Positions 8,355 to 17,792 are shown, counted from the first letter of the stretch. The stretch: DNA of 44,015 nt from CAJXZP01 sp964195485 (GCA_964195485.1 CAXMPG010000052.1:1-44015), one strand, 5' to 3'. Notes: a model not told the origin generated them from the letters alone. Numbers and translations are program-made.

Positions 8355-11166
8355 AATATTTACGTTTCTGGCATTTAGCTGGAGCTTGGTTTTTTCTTTT
8401 GGCTCATTTGCCCAAGGAACATTATCAGGTGTAATAACAGACGGGACTACGAAAGAAACCCTGATCGGAGCAACCGTGATGATTGTTGGTACCTACAAAG
8501 GTTCAGCAACCGATATTGACGGAAAATATATCATTACGGATATTAAACCGGGTGATTATTCTATTAAAGTAAGTTTTATTGGATACGCTGATAAAATCTT
8601 TAACGGAATTCATATCTCAGATGGTGAAACCACCACTTTAAGTACGGCACTAAGTTTAAGGTCTCAAACCTTAAAAGCCGTTGAGATTATTGGAGAAAAA
8701 AACTTAATTGATTTAGAATCAGGAGCATCAGAAGTTAAAATTACAGCGGAAGCTCTGGGCGAAATGAATGCGCGTGATGTAAATGAGGTTGCTGCAATGC
8801 AAGCAGGAGTTAACAAAACTACCGATGGTATTTCTATTCGTGGTGGTCGTGTGTATGAAACAGAGTATGTTGTTGATGGTATTTCGGTAGCGGATCCATT
8901 GGCAGGTACAGGAGCTGGTGTAAGTGTATCTTCTTCTTCTATTCAAGCTATTGAAATTACAACGGGTGGTTCTGGCGCTGATCAAGGCGGTGGTATGGCT
9001 GGGGTTATTTCAACCAAAATTAGAGAAGGTAGTGATAAATTTCAAGTAGGTGGTTCTTGGACTAGAGATAACCTTGGGTTTGATAGAAACTCTGCTCACG
9101 CTTGGAATACCGATATTGCAAACATCAATTTTGGTGGAGCGATTCCGGGGACTAAGAAAAAATTACGTTATTTCTTTTCTTTTGACGCGACCCTTACCGA
9201 TGATTATTTTGGTTCTCAAGCAGAACAATTACACAGTTCTTTATTGCCTTCAAATGATTCTATTTGGGCGCCACGTTACAATAACTCATACTCTAATACG
9301 ATTAAATTAGTGTACGAATTGAAACCCGGTACTAAGTTCTTTATTACGAATCAGCATAGTTTGAAAATTAATCAAAACTCAAGAACATTACAGATTGTAG
9401 GTTTTGATCAAGTACTTGCTCCAGGTTACCAATACCAAAGAAGTTTAAATTTAGATAACGCAACAACCTACACGCAGCAATCAAACTTAACAGTGCTGAA
9501 CGTGAATCACTTTTTCAATAATAATTGGAGTGTGAACGCATCGGTAGGAAGGCTTTTTACCAATTTAAGAGCAGATGCAAACGGAAGACCTTTTAGAACA
9601 GAAACCGTTGACCAAATTTTAGATGAAGACGATGTAGTTACTGATCCAGTAGGGATTTTTAATCCGGGTGACCCTATCGTATACACACAACCTGGTCCTT
9701 GGTTATATAATAACGGAGGTATTACTGGTACATGGCATGATCACTACGTTCAAGATTACACGGTAAAGGCTAAAGTAGGGTATTATCCAGAAAACAAAAC
9801 ACACCGTTATAGTTTCGGTTTTGAACATCATTTTCAAGAATACCAATGGACAGATGTTTACAAACCATGGGTAGGAGCGCCAATTAAAATTAACGATACG
9901 CTTACAACACCATCCACAAGTGTGGGAATTTCTAGTGATATTTGGAATGTGAAACCAAGTAATGGCGCATTATATGCGCAAGATGTAATTACCTATAAAG
10001 GTATTGTAGCAACAATTGGAATGAGGTTAAATTATTGGTCACAAGGTTCATATATTGATGATGTGGTAAATGATCCAACTTCTCCGGTGGTAGACCAAAT
10101 TAGAGAAGATTACATGGATGAAACCTTTGGGTTGTTTGGTAAACGTTACAAAGCACGTGTGTTACCAAAAATTAACGTGTCGTTTCCAGTAACAGATAAT
10201 AACGTATTGTATTTCAATTACGGTCACTTTATGCGTTTGCCGCATCCACGGTTTGTGTACCAAGGATTGGATTCTAGGTACCAACAAAACTCGTTCTTGA
10301 GTAGTTTAGGTAATCCTAATCTAAATCCAGAAGTAAGTGTGAATTACGAGTTAGGTATGAAATCACAGTTAACCAAAGATTTAGCTTTCTCTGTTGCGGC
10401 CTTTAATAATAATAGATTTGATTACATCGTATCTAGAAAAGTAATTGTTCAAGATGCAACCGGACGACCTGTTTCTAAATCCATGTATATTAATCAAGAT
10501 TATGCGCGTATTTACGGGGCAGAGTTTAGTGTGTTTTGGAGACCAGGTAAACATATACGTACATCGTTTAATGTAGCCTATCAAGTAGCACGTGGTAAAT
10601 CAAATTCTGCACGTGAGTCAGGATTACAAATTGAACAAAACGGTCAGGTTTCATTAACCAAAGAGCAGTACCTAGCTTGGGATAGACCTTGGGATTTAAA
10701 ATGGAATTTGACGTTCAAACCAGATTCTAGTTTAGGTATATTACATGGACTTACCGCATTTACAACCATGCGTTATTCTTCAGGATATCGCTATACGCCA
10801 CAAATAAAAGTGGGTACAAACACGTTAGGTCGCCCTATCTATGAGCCAGACTTAGATCAGTATTTGGCTAAAAGTGGTAAAGCGTGGTTCAATGCAGATT
10901 TAAAATTATCATATCAAGTGGCGATGAAAAAGAATAAGAAATCAGGTTTGATTTTTAGTTTCGAGATTCGTAACGTGTTTAATAATAAAAACGCTCAAAC
11001 CATTAACCCAATTACGGGTAGAGGGTATGAACCAGGTGATGATGTTACGGATCAATACCGCGATGAACGCTATTTAGGCCCAGAAGAAAATGGTGCCTTA
11101 CCAAATGATCCAGCGCGGTATTTAGCTCCGCGTCAATTTTTTTACGGAATTAGTTTTAGGTTTTAA
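8338..11166 (+). CDS. TonB-dependent outer-membrane receptor with carboxypeptidase-regulatory-like domain
   Basis: The ATG at 8338 gives 942 residues and a good signal peptide (about 1-26, ending GSFAQ). An in-frame TTG at 8320 would only add six residues. Domains in order: a carboxypeptidase-D-regulatory-like domain (GTLSGVITDGTTKETLIGA through KVSFIGY, ~27-113), a plug domain (~115-245, with ISIRGGRVYETEYVVDGI and IEITTGGSGADQGGGMAG) and a 22-stranded-type barrel ending QFFYGISFRF. I see no clear TonB box. Such receptors import large substrates using TonB energy. The start overlaps the upstream lipoprotein by 17 nt, and the stop shares one base with the next start (TAATG). It is not a SusC/SusD arrangement. 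Confidence 0.9.
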   Translation: MTLTGKIFTFLAFSWSLVFSFGSFAQGTLSGVITDGTTKETLIGATVMIVGTYKGSATDIDGKYIITDIKPGDYSIKVSFIGYADKIFNGIHISDGETTTLSTALSLRSQTLKAVEIIGEKNLIDLESGASEVKITAEALGEMNARDVNEVAAMQAGVNKTTDGISIRGGRVYETEYVVDGISVADPLAGTGAGVSVSSSSIQAIEITTGGSGADQGGGMAGVISTKIREGSDKFQVGGSWTRDNLGFDRNSAHAWNTDIANINFGGAIPGTKKKLRYFFSFDATLTDDYFGSQAEQLHSSLLPSNDSIWAPRYNNSYSNTIKLVYELKPGTKFFITNQHSLKINQNSRTLQIVGFDQVLAPGYQYQRSLNLDNATTYTQQSNLTVLNVNHFFNNNWSVNASVGRLFTNLRADANGRPFRTETVDQILDEDDVVTDPVGIFNPGDPIVYTQPGPWLYNNGGITGTWHDHYVQDYTVKAKVGYYPENKTHRYSFGFEHHFQEYQWTDVYKPWVGAPIKINDTLTTPSTSVGISSDIWNVKPSNGALYAQDVITYKGIVATIGMRLNYWSQGSYIDDVVNDPTSPVVDQIREDYMDETFGLFGKRYKARVLPKINVSFPVTDNNVLYFNYGHFMRLPHPRFVYQGLDSRYQQNSFLSSLGNPNLNPEVSVNYELGMKSQLTKDLAFSVAAFNNNRFDYIVSRKVIVQDATGRPVSKSMYINQDYARIYGAEFSVFWRPGKHIRTSFNVAYQVARGKSNSARESGLQIEQNGQVSLTKEQYLAWDRPWDLKWNLTFKPDSSLGILHGLTAFTTMRYSSGYRYTPQIKVGTNTLGRPIYEPDLDQYLAKSGKAWFNADLKLSYQVAMKKNKKSGLIFSFEIRNVFNNKNAQTINPITGRGYEPGDDVTDQYRDERYLGPEENGALPNDPARYLAPRQFFYGISFRF

Positions 11167-12167
11167 TGAAGAAGTTAGTTTACATATTCCTATTTGTGTT
11201 TACGGCAACTGCCGTACAAGCGCAATTACTACCTAATTTAGGAGGACAACGAGCGGGATTAGCCACCTTTAGCTTTTTGAAAAATGATATGAACCCTCGC
11301 TCGGCTGGTATTGCTGGCGCAAGTGTAGCGGTTGATACAGAAGGCTATTCCACTTTTTCAAACCCTGCTTTTGCAGCAGATTTAGAAGGTGTGAACGCAA
11401 CCTACTCTAGTTACTTAGTAGGCGCAGGAGTACATCAAGGTTATTTTTCGGTGGTGATTCCTAATAACAATACAGCCGCTATCGGAGTTTCTGTTAATTT
11501 CTTGAATTCGGGTGCTATGGATGTCCGTACAGAATTTCAACCAGATGGTACCGGACAAAAAGTATACGCATCTACCGTTGGTGTTGGGTTAACGTACTCG
11601 AAACGTTTATCTGATATGTTTACCTTCGGAACTACGGTTCGCTACATCAATGAAAGTTTAGCCGAATATAAGAACAACAGCTTTACCATGGATTTAGGGT
11701 TTGCATATCAAACAGATTGGAAAGACTTGTCGTTTGCGGTGATGCTTCAAAATTTTGGTGGTAATTCTACTTTAAAAGGGGATTATTTAGAAGTCGATTT
11801 TAACAGAAACGGAGTAGATTTAGATAATTATGTATCTGCGTCAGTTTTCAGATTAGGATTCTCCATGTTAACCTACAAAAACGAAAGTCACTCGTTAAAA
11901 TTCGATTTTGAATTGCAGCATCCATCAGATAATGCAGAGAACTTTAGATTAGGATTAGAGTTTGAGTATTTAGAGTTATTGTACTTGAGAGCGGGGTATA
12001 AATTGAATGTACAAGGACATAGCTGGCCCGTATTCGGAGTTGGAGTTCGTACACATTTAGGATCTCATAAATTGTTAATTGATTATGCGGCTGTTCCAAC
12101 AAACCATTTGGGCTACCAACAATCTTTAGGACTGTCTTTTACACTTAATAATGATAAACGCGAGTAA
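11166..12167 (+). CDS. PorV/PorQ-family outer-membrane barrel protein
   Basis: A 333-residue protein with a signal peptide (1-20, ending AVQAQ) and a FadL-like barrel. The conserved N-terminal pattern of the family is clear: GGQRAGLATFSFLKNDMNPRS followed by AGIAGASVAVDTEGYSTFSNPAF. PorV and PorQ are T9SS outer-membrane components: PorV carries cargo from the translocon to the attachment complex. Many paralogs have no known role. The ATG shares one base with the receptor stop codon (TAATG), so the two are translationally coupled. A family member in an operon with a TonB receptor and lipoproteins, rather than with T9SS core genes, suggests a dedicated paralog. Family call firm, precise role inferred. 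Confidence 0.85.
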   Translation: MKKLVYIFLFVFTATAVQAQLLPNLGGQRAGLATFSFLKNDMNPRSAGIAGASVAVDTEGYSTFSNPAFAADLEGVNATYSSYLVGAGVHQGYFSVVIPNNNTAAIGVSVNFLNSGAMDVRTEFQPDGTGQKVYASTVGVGLTYSKRLSDMFTFGTTVRYINESLAEYKNNSFTMDLGFAYQTDWKDLSFAVMLQNFGGNSTLKGDYLEVDFNRNGVDLDNYVSASVFRLGFSMLTYKNESHSLKFDFELQHPSDNAENFRLGLEFEYLELLYLRAGYKLNVQGHSWPVFGVGVRTHLGSHKLLIDYAAVPTNHLGYQQSLGLSFTLNNDKRE

Positions 12168-12168
12168 T

Positions 12169-13365
12169 ATGAGAAGAGTATTTTTTATAAGCGCTATTTT
12201 ATCATTGGCCTTAATTTCAACCGGCTGTGACGATTTTTTCGGCAATAAAACCGATGTGAGTTTTATTGATATTCCTGATTTTCAAAATAAACCGATTGCA
12301 TATGTGCCAATTCAGCCAGTATTAGACCAATTCGTAAGGCCTACGGATGTTTTAGCAGGCTTTGATGAGTTAGTGTATGTAGCAGATAACGGGCGGGAAG
12401 AAATCGTTGGTTTAGACCAAAGTGGTAGAGAGTTATATAGTTTCAGTATACCTGGAGTGACTACTGTGGTGCAAGATCGTAGATTAAACTTGTTAGCTAT
12501 TGGCACAAAAGATACCGTGATTAATGGAAGCCCTTATACGTTTTCTTGTATCTACAGAATAGACCTTCAAGGAACCTTTGGTTACGGATTGAATAATGCG
12601 AAGGTGGTGACGGAGATTGTACATCCTTTTTACTTGAAAAACACCTTTTCATCATCAGATTTAGATGTGAAGTTTCAAGACATTGCCATTATTGGTGAAA
12701 ATGAATATTACGTTTCCCGTACCGGATTTAGTAATAATGCAAATCAATTTGGAGGACCAGACAATGCGGTGTTATTATTTAATGAAGCTGATTTTTATGT
12801 TACTCCAATTAGTGTAACTACTAGAGGTGGCGTTTTTAAAGATTTCTTTAGAACACCAACTGGAATGACTTCATTAGCTCAACCGCCTCAAATTAGTGCA
12901 AGTATGTCACGTAACTTTTTGTTTACTTCAATGGATCAAAGTGAAGACAATTTGTATAAAGTGAGATTGATTGGTTACAATGAAACTGATTTTGGTGTGG
13001 AGTATAACCCAAACGATATTTTACCATTAGATACGTCACAGGCCGAAGGCTCTATCAATGATCCAGGTAAGTTTGCTAAACCCATTGACCTTACAATTAC
13101 CGGTGATGGTACTGGATTTATTTTTGTGGTAGATATGGAGAAAGATTCACTGTATCAGTTTCCCTCTAATGGATTAGAAGGAATTAAACCTCCTCCTGGA
13201 TCAGGCCTTACAAAGTACGTGAAAGTTTCTTTTGGGGGTACTGGAATTGAGTTAACGCAATTCAATCAACCAAGAGCGGTGGCTTATTTAGACCAAATTC
13301 TGTATGTAGCCGATTCAGGTAACGGAAGAGTTTTAAGGTTTAAACTGACTTCTGACTTTGATTGA
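12169..13365 (+). CDS. NHL/beta-propeller-like lipoprotein
   Basis: The ATG at 12169 gives 398 residues starting MRRVFFISAILSL with a lipobox ending ISTGC (Cys20). An alternative ATG at 12151 would add six residues ahead of the signal and overlap the preceding gene, so it is less likely. The mature part has NHL-like motifs: FVRPTDVLAGFDELVYVADN near the N-terminus and FNQPRAVAYLDQILYVADSG near the C-terminus. This is consistent with a propeller that closes on itself. It begins two bases after the upstream stop and is followed directly by a terminator, so it closes the operon. The likely location is the outer membrane or cell surface. No enzymatic residues are recognisable. A scaffolding or ligand-binding role is inferred. 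Confidence 0.7.
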   Translation: MRRVFFISAILSLALISTGCDDFFGNKTDVSFIDIPDFQNKPIAYVPIQPVLDQFVRPTDVLAGFDELVYVADNGREEIVGLDQSGRELYSFSIPGVTTVVQDRRLNLLAIGTKDTVINGSPYTFSCIYRIDLQGTFGYGLNNAKVVTEIVHPFYLKNTFSSSDLDVKFQDIAIIGENEYYVSRTGFSNNANQFGGPDNAVLLFNEADFYVTPISVTTRGGVFKDFFRTPTGMTSLAQPPQISASMSRNFLFTSMDQSEDNLYKVRLIGYNETDFGVEYNPNDILPLDTSQAEGSINDPGKFAKPIDLTITGDGTGFIFVVDMEKDSLYQFPSNGLEGIKPPPGSGLTKYVKVSFGGTGIELTQFNQPRAVAYLDQILYVADSGNGRVLRFKLTSDFD

Positions 13366-13374
13366 TAATTGGAA

Positions 13375-13411
13375 TAAGACCTATTAGGTTGTTAGAATCT
13401 AATAGGTCTTA
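13375..13411. terminator. Hairpin terminator closing the surface operon
   Basis: TAAGACCTATTAG (13375-13387) pairs perfectly with CTAATAGGTCTTA (13399-13411), a 13-bp stem with an 11-nt loop. It starts 10 nt after the stop of the last operon gene. The T-run after it is weak (TTAATT), but the stem is long. Confidence 0.6.
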
Positions 13412-14046
13412 ATTCAGTGTTATACCCACAATTAACCAGGTACAATTACCAAGGATTAATAAATAATTCAGACTGATTGTCTCCGCTTTTCTTTGAACCT
13501 CACTAAGCTGTATAGTATTTATTGCTAATGTTTTAATAGCGATGTATTGTAACTGTAACATTTTACCAAATCATTAATAAAGAATAGGGGCAAGTTGTCA
13601 TATAATAGTTCTCTATTTTGCAGTTTAGCAGAAACTAGAAATACTTTATGACAACTGGTTAATGTAAACGTGCCGTCATTTCCGCTTGTCATAAAAATGG
13701 TCTAATCCGTCAAAAGAAGCAGAAGAGCATCTATAATATGTCAAGCTGCATTTTAGAATATGAGTAAGGGAGAGGTTCTTATTTAGTCACAGTATCTGGC
13801 TATGGAAGAAATAAAATAACCAGATGCAGATTGAGCATTTTAGCTTTTCAATTCCATTTAGGAATTAGAAAACTTAATGGCAATCGGTTTTGAAAGAACA
13901 AGTAAGAAATTAAGTAAAGCTTTTGCAGAAACATGAAGGCTTTTTATTTAACCACAAATACAAGAATGATTTTTGAGACTATATAAGACTGCCCTTTGGT
14001 TAATAACAAACAATAAGCAAACATTACAGTCACCGTTTATTTTGGG
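13412..14046. other. Gene-free intergenic region
   Basis: About 635 nt between two convergent genes, with no ORF that looks real on either strand. I see only weak structure. AGTTGTCATA at 13593-13602 is repeated in inverted form as TATGACAACT at 13647-13656, and a third TTGTCATA follows near 13687. ATCTGG/CCAGAT recurs at 13794-13799 and 13820-13825. These could be remnants of a lost mobile element, but no transposase fragment is recognisable. Confidence 0.5.
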
Positions 14047-16230
14047 TTAAACACTAACCAAGGTATTTGGAATTTCAAGACAAAATGAGCTTCCTTCAAA
14101 TTCAATGCTTTTAACTGTTAATGTTCCATTTATTATTGAAGCGTATTCATTAGATAGAATTAATCCCATACCTGTGCTTTTTTCATCTTCGGTACCCGGT
14201 CTATAATAAGACGCTTCTAAGCTAAAAATAGATTCCATTTCAGTTTGAGCTATTCCAATACCAGTATCATTCACACATATGGATACAGAACCTGTATTTA
14301 CAGTAGATTCTATATTAACTTTCCCTCCCCTAGGGGTGAATTTGATGGCGTTGCTTACAAAGTTTTGAATGATTTGATTGAGTAGCATTATATCCGTATT
14401 TAAATGGGTATTAGGGTCTACATTAAATGTAAGTTCTATTTCTTTTGACATGGCTTGAGATTGATACAAATCAATGATAGATTGTACATTTTCAATAAGA
14501 AGGAATGATTCGTTCTTGCAATTTATTTGACCTTGTTGTGCTTTGCCCCAAGTGAGTACGTTTTCTAATAGCGTAAAAGTTTTTTGAGAGGAAGAATACA
14601 GTTGTTTAATTAAGAAATGCTTTTTGGAATCTTCCATTTCATTCCATTGCGTGTCAATGATATCTAACAAGCCTAATAGACTATTGAAAGGGCTTTTTAA
14701 ATCATGTCCTAGAATAGAGAAAAATTTGTCTTTCGTGAGATTTGATTTTTGCAATTGAGCTTCATTCTGCTCTAAAAGTAAATGAGATGCGTTAATATCT
14801 GAATTCAACTGTTTCAGGTCATTGTTTTTTTCTGAAAGCTGTACAACTAACTTTTTTGTAGCAATTCTAGCACGGTAAGAAGAATAAAATAAAATCAGAA
14901 GCAATAGAATTATGGCTATAACAGCAATAATGACTATGTTTTTAGTTCTAATTTGTTTTGTTTGAAATTCATTTTTATGTACTAAATCTCGGGTGTTCAA
15001 TTTTTGTATGGATAAATAGTTGTCAAATTCTAGCGTTTTAATTGCCAACTGTGCCGTATGTTTAGCGAGGCGGGCTTCCGCAATATTAAAATCTGATAAG
15101 TATGACAGGCTTTCTTCAAAATCACCGGCAATACTATCTATTTTATAAAGAGTTTTAAGGGCATTTCTTTCAAATCGAACTAAATTTAGTTCACGTGTCA
15201 TTTGAAGACCAGAAACCAAGTATTCTTTTGATTTAGTGTAATCTTTTATTACCGCATAATATAATCCCATGTCAACTGTAGTTGCCGCTAATTGTTCTGG
15301 GTGGGCATAGAGTAATGAATCTGCAAATGCTTTTTGATAATACACGTAACATGAGTCAAATTGGCGATTATTTAAAAATATGTTGCCTATGCTGACATTC
15401 ACAATAAGGGTGGTTCTATCTTTATTATGTGGCAAGCTAACGTCCAAGGCCTTGTTGTAGTAAAAAATAGCAGAGTCGTATTCCTTTACTTGAAAGAAAG
15501 TCTCCCCTATATTGATATAATTAGAAGATTTAAAATCCATTGCTTCTAATTCATTATCAATAGCAATTGATTTCTTGAAACTTTCTATAGCTAAGGCAGT
15601 TTTTCCAATATTTGTATATAGTACGCCCAGGTTTTTATACAGAACTAATTCTAATTTTCTGTCCTCATGGGTTTCGAGACTATCCTTTACTTGATATATA
15701 AGCTTTATTGCATCTACGTATCTATCTTGTTGTAGATATAAGCTTCCCAAATCAAATTTTGTTTTGATTTCTAAATCAACCAATTTATATTGCTTACAAT
15801 ACGTAATAGACTTTAATAAGTAGTATTCAGCACTATCCAATTTATACATATTGGTGTAGCTCATTCCTATGTTACTTAATACAACGGCTTTTTTTCTTGG
15901 AGATGAAAGCAAGGATGAATATTCTAACGCTTTTTTATAATAAGTAAACGCGGTTTCATAATCCTGTACCATCCAATAAGATATGCCCTTTAGATTGTTC
16001 CCTTCAAATAAACCCAGCGTGTAATTGAGCTTTTGAGAAGAAAAAATAATGCTGTCAAGTGATTGACCTAATTCTCCAGGAATGATGTAAATATTTTTTT
16101 TGACGTAGGCTATGGAGTTATTGATTTCTGCTGTGTCGAGATTGCTTACTGCAGGATTATTTTGACCAGAAGTACTAGAGATAATAGCCAATATAGCCAT
16201 TAAAGAAAGTAAAATGTTTTTTTTAAACAT
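14047..16230 (-). CDS. TPR-containing membrane sensor histidine kinase (orphan)
   Basis: A 727-residue protein. An N-terminal signal peptide (1-22, ending STSGQ) precedes a sensor region of tetratricopeptide-like repeats (~85-345, for example DYETAFTYYKKAL and EYDSAIFYYNKAL), presumably periplasmic. One transmembrane helix (~432-450) and a coiled coil (~455-500) follow. The kinase core has the H-box FSILGHDLKSPFNSL (phospho-acceptor His509), the N-box QNFVSNAIKF (Asn627), the G1 box DTGIGI (655-660) and the G2 box GMGL (687-690). All catalytic motifs are intact. No response regulator lies next to it, so its partner is elsewhere. TPR/7TM-less kinases of this shape are common in Bacteroidota; the signal is unknown. 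It is convergent with the surface operon and divergent from the HAD gene. Confidence 0.9.
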   Translation of the reverse strand: MFKKNILLSLMAILAIISSTSGQNNPAVSNLDTAEINNSIAYVKKNIYIIPGELGQSLDSIIFSSQKLNYTLGLFEGNNLKGISYWMVQDYETAFTYYKKALEYSSLLSSPRKKAVVLSNIGMSYTNMYKLDSAEYYLLKSITYCKQYKLVDLEIKTKFDLGSLYLQQDRYVDAIKLIYQVKDSLETHEDRKLELVLYKNLGVLYTNIGKTALAIESFKKSIAIDNELEAMDFKSSNYINIGETFFQVKEYDSAIFYYNKALDVSLPHNKDRTTLIVNVSIGNIFLNNRQFDSCYVYYQKAFADSLLYAHPEQLAATTVDMGLYYAVIKDYTKSKEYLVSGLQMTRELNLVRFERNALKTLYKIDSIAGDFEESLSYLSDFNIAEARLAKHTAQLAIKTLEFDNYLSIQKLNTRDLVHKNEFQTKQIRTKNIVIIAVIAIILLLLILFYSSYRARIATKKLVVQLSEKNNDLKQLNSDINASHLLLEQNEAQLQKSNLTKDKFFSILGHDLKSPFNSLLGLLDIIDTQWNEMEDSKKHFLIKQLYSSSQKTFTLLENVLTWGKAQQGQINCKNESFLLIENVQSIIDLYQSQAMSKEIELTFNVDPNTHLNTDIMLLNQIIQNFVSNAIKFTPRGGKVNIESTVNTGSVSICVNDTGIGIAQTEMESIFSLEASYYRPGTEDEKSTGMGLILSNEYASIINGTLTVKSIEFEGSSFCLEIPNTLVSV

Positions 16231-16470
16231 ACGCTTAATTATTATTATTGATGGTAGTATGTAATAATAAAATGGATGTGTAATTTAAACATCTCAATAT
16301 TTAATTCACTCATGTAGTAGTTTGTGAAATTGCAGAATCCGACAACGTCTCAAATCTAAGGGTTTTAACATTAGGAGAAGGTGATTTTAGCATGGGATTA
16401 TTGATTTTCTTAATTCTGGTAATAAACATAATGATATATACCTATTAAGCCATACAATTGTTAGTCATCC

Positions 16471-16502
16471 TTTGGCTAGACAACTATTAAATAATAATTT
16501 CG
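16471..16502 (+). promoter_or_regulatory. Probable Bacteroidota promoter (TTTG - 20 nt - TAATTTCG)
   Basis: TTTG at 16471-16474 and TAATTTCG at 16495-16502 have the 20-nt spacing expected between -33 and -7 elements. Transcription would start near 16508, which favours the ATG at 16519 over the ATG at 16507 for the following gene. The rest of the 276-nt gap back to 16231 shows nothing else I can name. Confidence 0.5.
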
Positions 16503-16518
16503 CGCCATGTTTGATAAA

Positions 16519-16917
16519 ATGCTAACCATAGCGGTTGATTTTGACGGTACTATTGCCGAAGATGCCTTTCCAGAAATTGGTAAGCCTATGCCTTTTGCCT
16601 TTGAGACGTTGAAGATGTTAGAAGCTAAGGGGCATCGTTTAATTTTATGGACGGTTAGATCAGGTAGGCCCCTTAATGAGGCGGTGGAGTTTTGTAAAAA
16701 GAATGGAATTGAATTTTACGCAGTAAACAATGAGTTTGCCGAGGAAGAATTTTCAGGAAAGAACTCTAGGAAAGTGAATGCCGATATTTTTATTGACGAT
16801 AGAAATGTAGGTGGCTTTTTAGGTTGGGGAGCTATCTATCACATTATTGAAGGTGACGATGCACCACCCATAAAAAAAGCACCGAAAAAGTCTTTATTTT
16901 CTATTTTTAAAAAATAG
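16519..16917 (+). CDS. Small HAD-superfamily hydrolase (BT0820-like)
   Basis: A protein of 132 residues from the ATG at 16519. An in-frame ATG at 16507 would add four residues but lies at the predicted transcription start. HAD motif I is DFDGT, with the nucleophile and acid/base aspartates near residues 6 and 8. Motif II is LWTVRSG. The last motif is ADIFIDDRNVGG. No cap domain is present. The protein resembles the short phosphatase family typified by Bacteroides BT0820, whose substrate is not firmly known. The C-terminus is basic and low-complexity (PIKKAPKKSLFSIFKK). The gene precedes map by 86 nt. Confidence 0.8.
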   Translation: MLTIAVDFDGTIAEDAFPEIGKPMPFAFETLKMLEAKGHRLILWTVRSGRPLNEAVEFCKKNGIEFYAVNNEFAEEEFSGKNSRKVNADIFIDDRNVGGFLGWGAIYHIIEGDDAPPIKKAPKKSLFSIFKK

Positions 16918-16945
16918 AATTTTTTATTCCCCCTTGGACTTGTGA

Positions 16946-16958
16946 TGAGCTTGTCGAA
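16946..16958. repeat. Possible copy of the dispersed TGAGCTTGTCGAA repeat
   Basis: TGAGCTTGTCGAA, in the gap between the HAD gene and map, matches the core of a short dispersed repeat that I recall as common in many bacterial genomes (CTTCGACAAGCTCA on the other strand). The flanking bases do not complete a strong hairpin here, so this may be a decayed copy. No copy number can be given from one window. Confidence 0.35.
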
Positions 16959-17003
16959 ATAGGAGGGGCTAGGAGGATTGACCTCATTGAATACATACAA
17001 TAA

Positions 17004-17792
17004 ATGATACATTATAAATCAGCAGAAGAAATTGAATTGATGCGAGAAGCCGCTCAAATCGTTTCGCGTACATTAGGAATTATTGCCGAAAAAATTGGTC
17101 CTGGAGTTACTCCGTTACAATTAGATAAATTGGCGGTAGAGTATATTCGTGATCAAGGAGCAGAACCAGGGTTCTTAGGATTGTATGACTTCCCAAATAC
17201 TTTATGTACCTCTTTGAATGAGCATGTAGTTCATGGTATTCCTGGAAATATTGAATTGAGAGATGGCGATGTTTTATCGGTAGATTGTGGTTCTATAAAA
17301 AATGGATTTTACGGTGATCACGCCTATTCTTTCGCCATTGGTGAAGTAAGTGCTGATGTAAAGAAATTGTTGCAAGTAACCAAAGAGTCTTTGTACCTTG
17401 GTATTGAGCAAATGCAAGCTGGAAATCGCTTAGGTGATATCGGATATGCTATTCAACATCATGCAGAAAGTCATGGTTACGGGGTAGTAAGAGACTTAGT
17501 AGGTCACGGTTTAGGCCGGATTATGCATGAAGACCCACAAGTACCCAACTATGGTCGTCAAGGGAAAGGTAAGAAATTGAAAAACGGATTAGTTTTAGCT
17601 ATCGAACCAATGATTAATATGGGTGATTGGCGGGTGAAACAGCTAGATGATGGTTGGTCTATTACTTCTAGAGACGGAAAGCCATCGGCACATTTTGAGC
17701 ATGATGTAGCCATTGTTAATGGTATGCCTGATATTCTTTCTACGTTTGATTTTGTGGATGCTGCTTTAGCTAAAAACCAAAACGCGTCATGA
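17004..17792 (+). CDS. map: Type I methionine aminopeptidase
   Basis: A 262-residue cytosolic metalloprotease that removes the initiator methionine from nascent proteins. All five metal ligands of the pita-bread fold are present: Asp94 (SVDCG), Asp105 (GDHAYSF), His168 (VGHGLG), Glu201 (AIEPM) and Glu232 (FEHDVAIV). The substrate-binding histidines are His78 (HVVHGIP) and His175. The GDHAYSF form, with His in place of the usual Thr, looks like a lineage variant and not a defect. There is no N-terminal extension, as expected for type Ia. The stop overlaps the queD start by four bases (ATGA), so map, queD and lpxH likely share a transcript. Confidence 0.95.
   Translation: MIHYKSAEEIELMREAAQIVSRTLGIIAEKIGPGVTPLQLDKLAVEYIRDQGAEPGFLGLYDFPNTLCTSLNEHVVHGIPGNIELRDGDVLSVDCGSIKNGFYGDHAYSFAIGEVSADVKKLLQVTKESLYLGIEQMQAGNRLGDIGYAIQHHAESHGYGVVRDLVGHGLGRIMHEDPQVPNYGRQGKGKKLKNGLVLAIEPMINMGDWRVKQLDDGWSITSRDGKPSAHFEHDVAIVNGMPDILSTFDFVDAALAKNQNAS

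Noticed and set aside
8728..8985. Antisense frame inside the TonB receptor gene
   Set aside because: Its composition is a mirror of the conserved plug domain, with no independent support.
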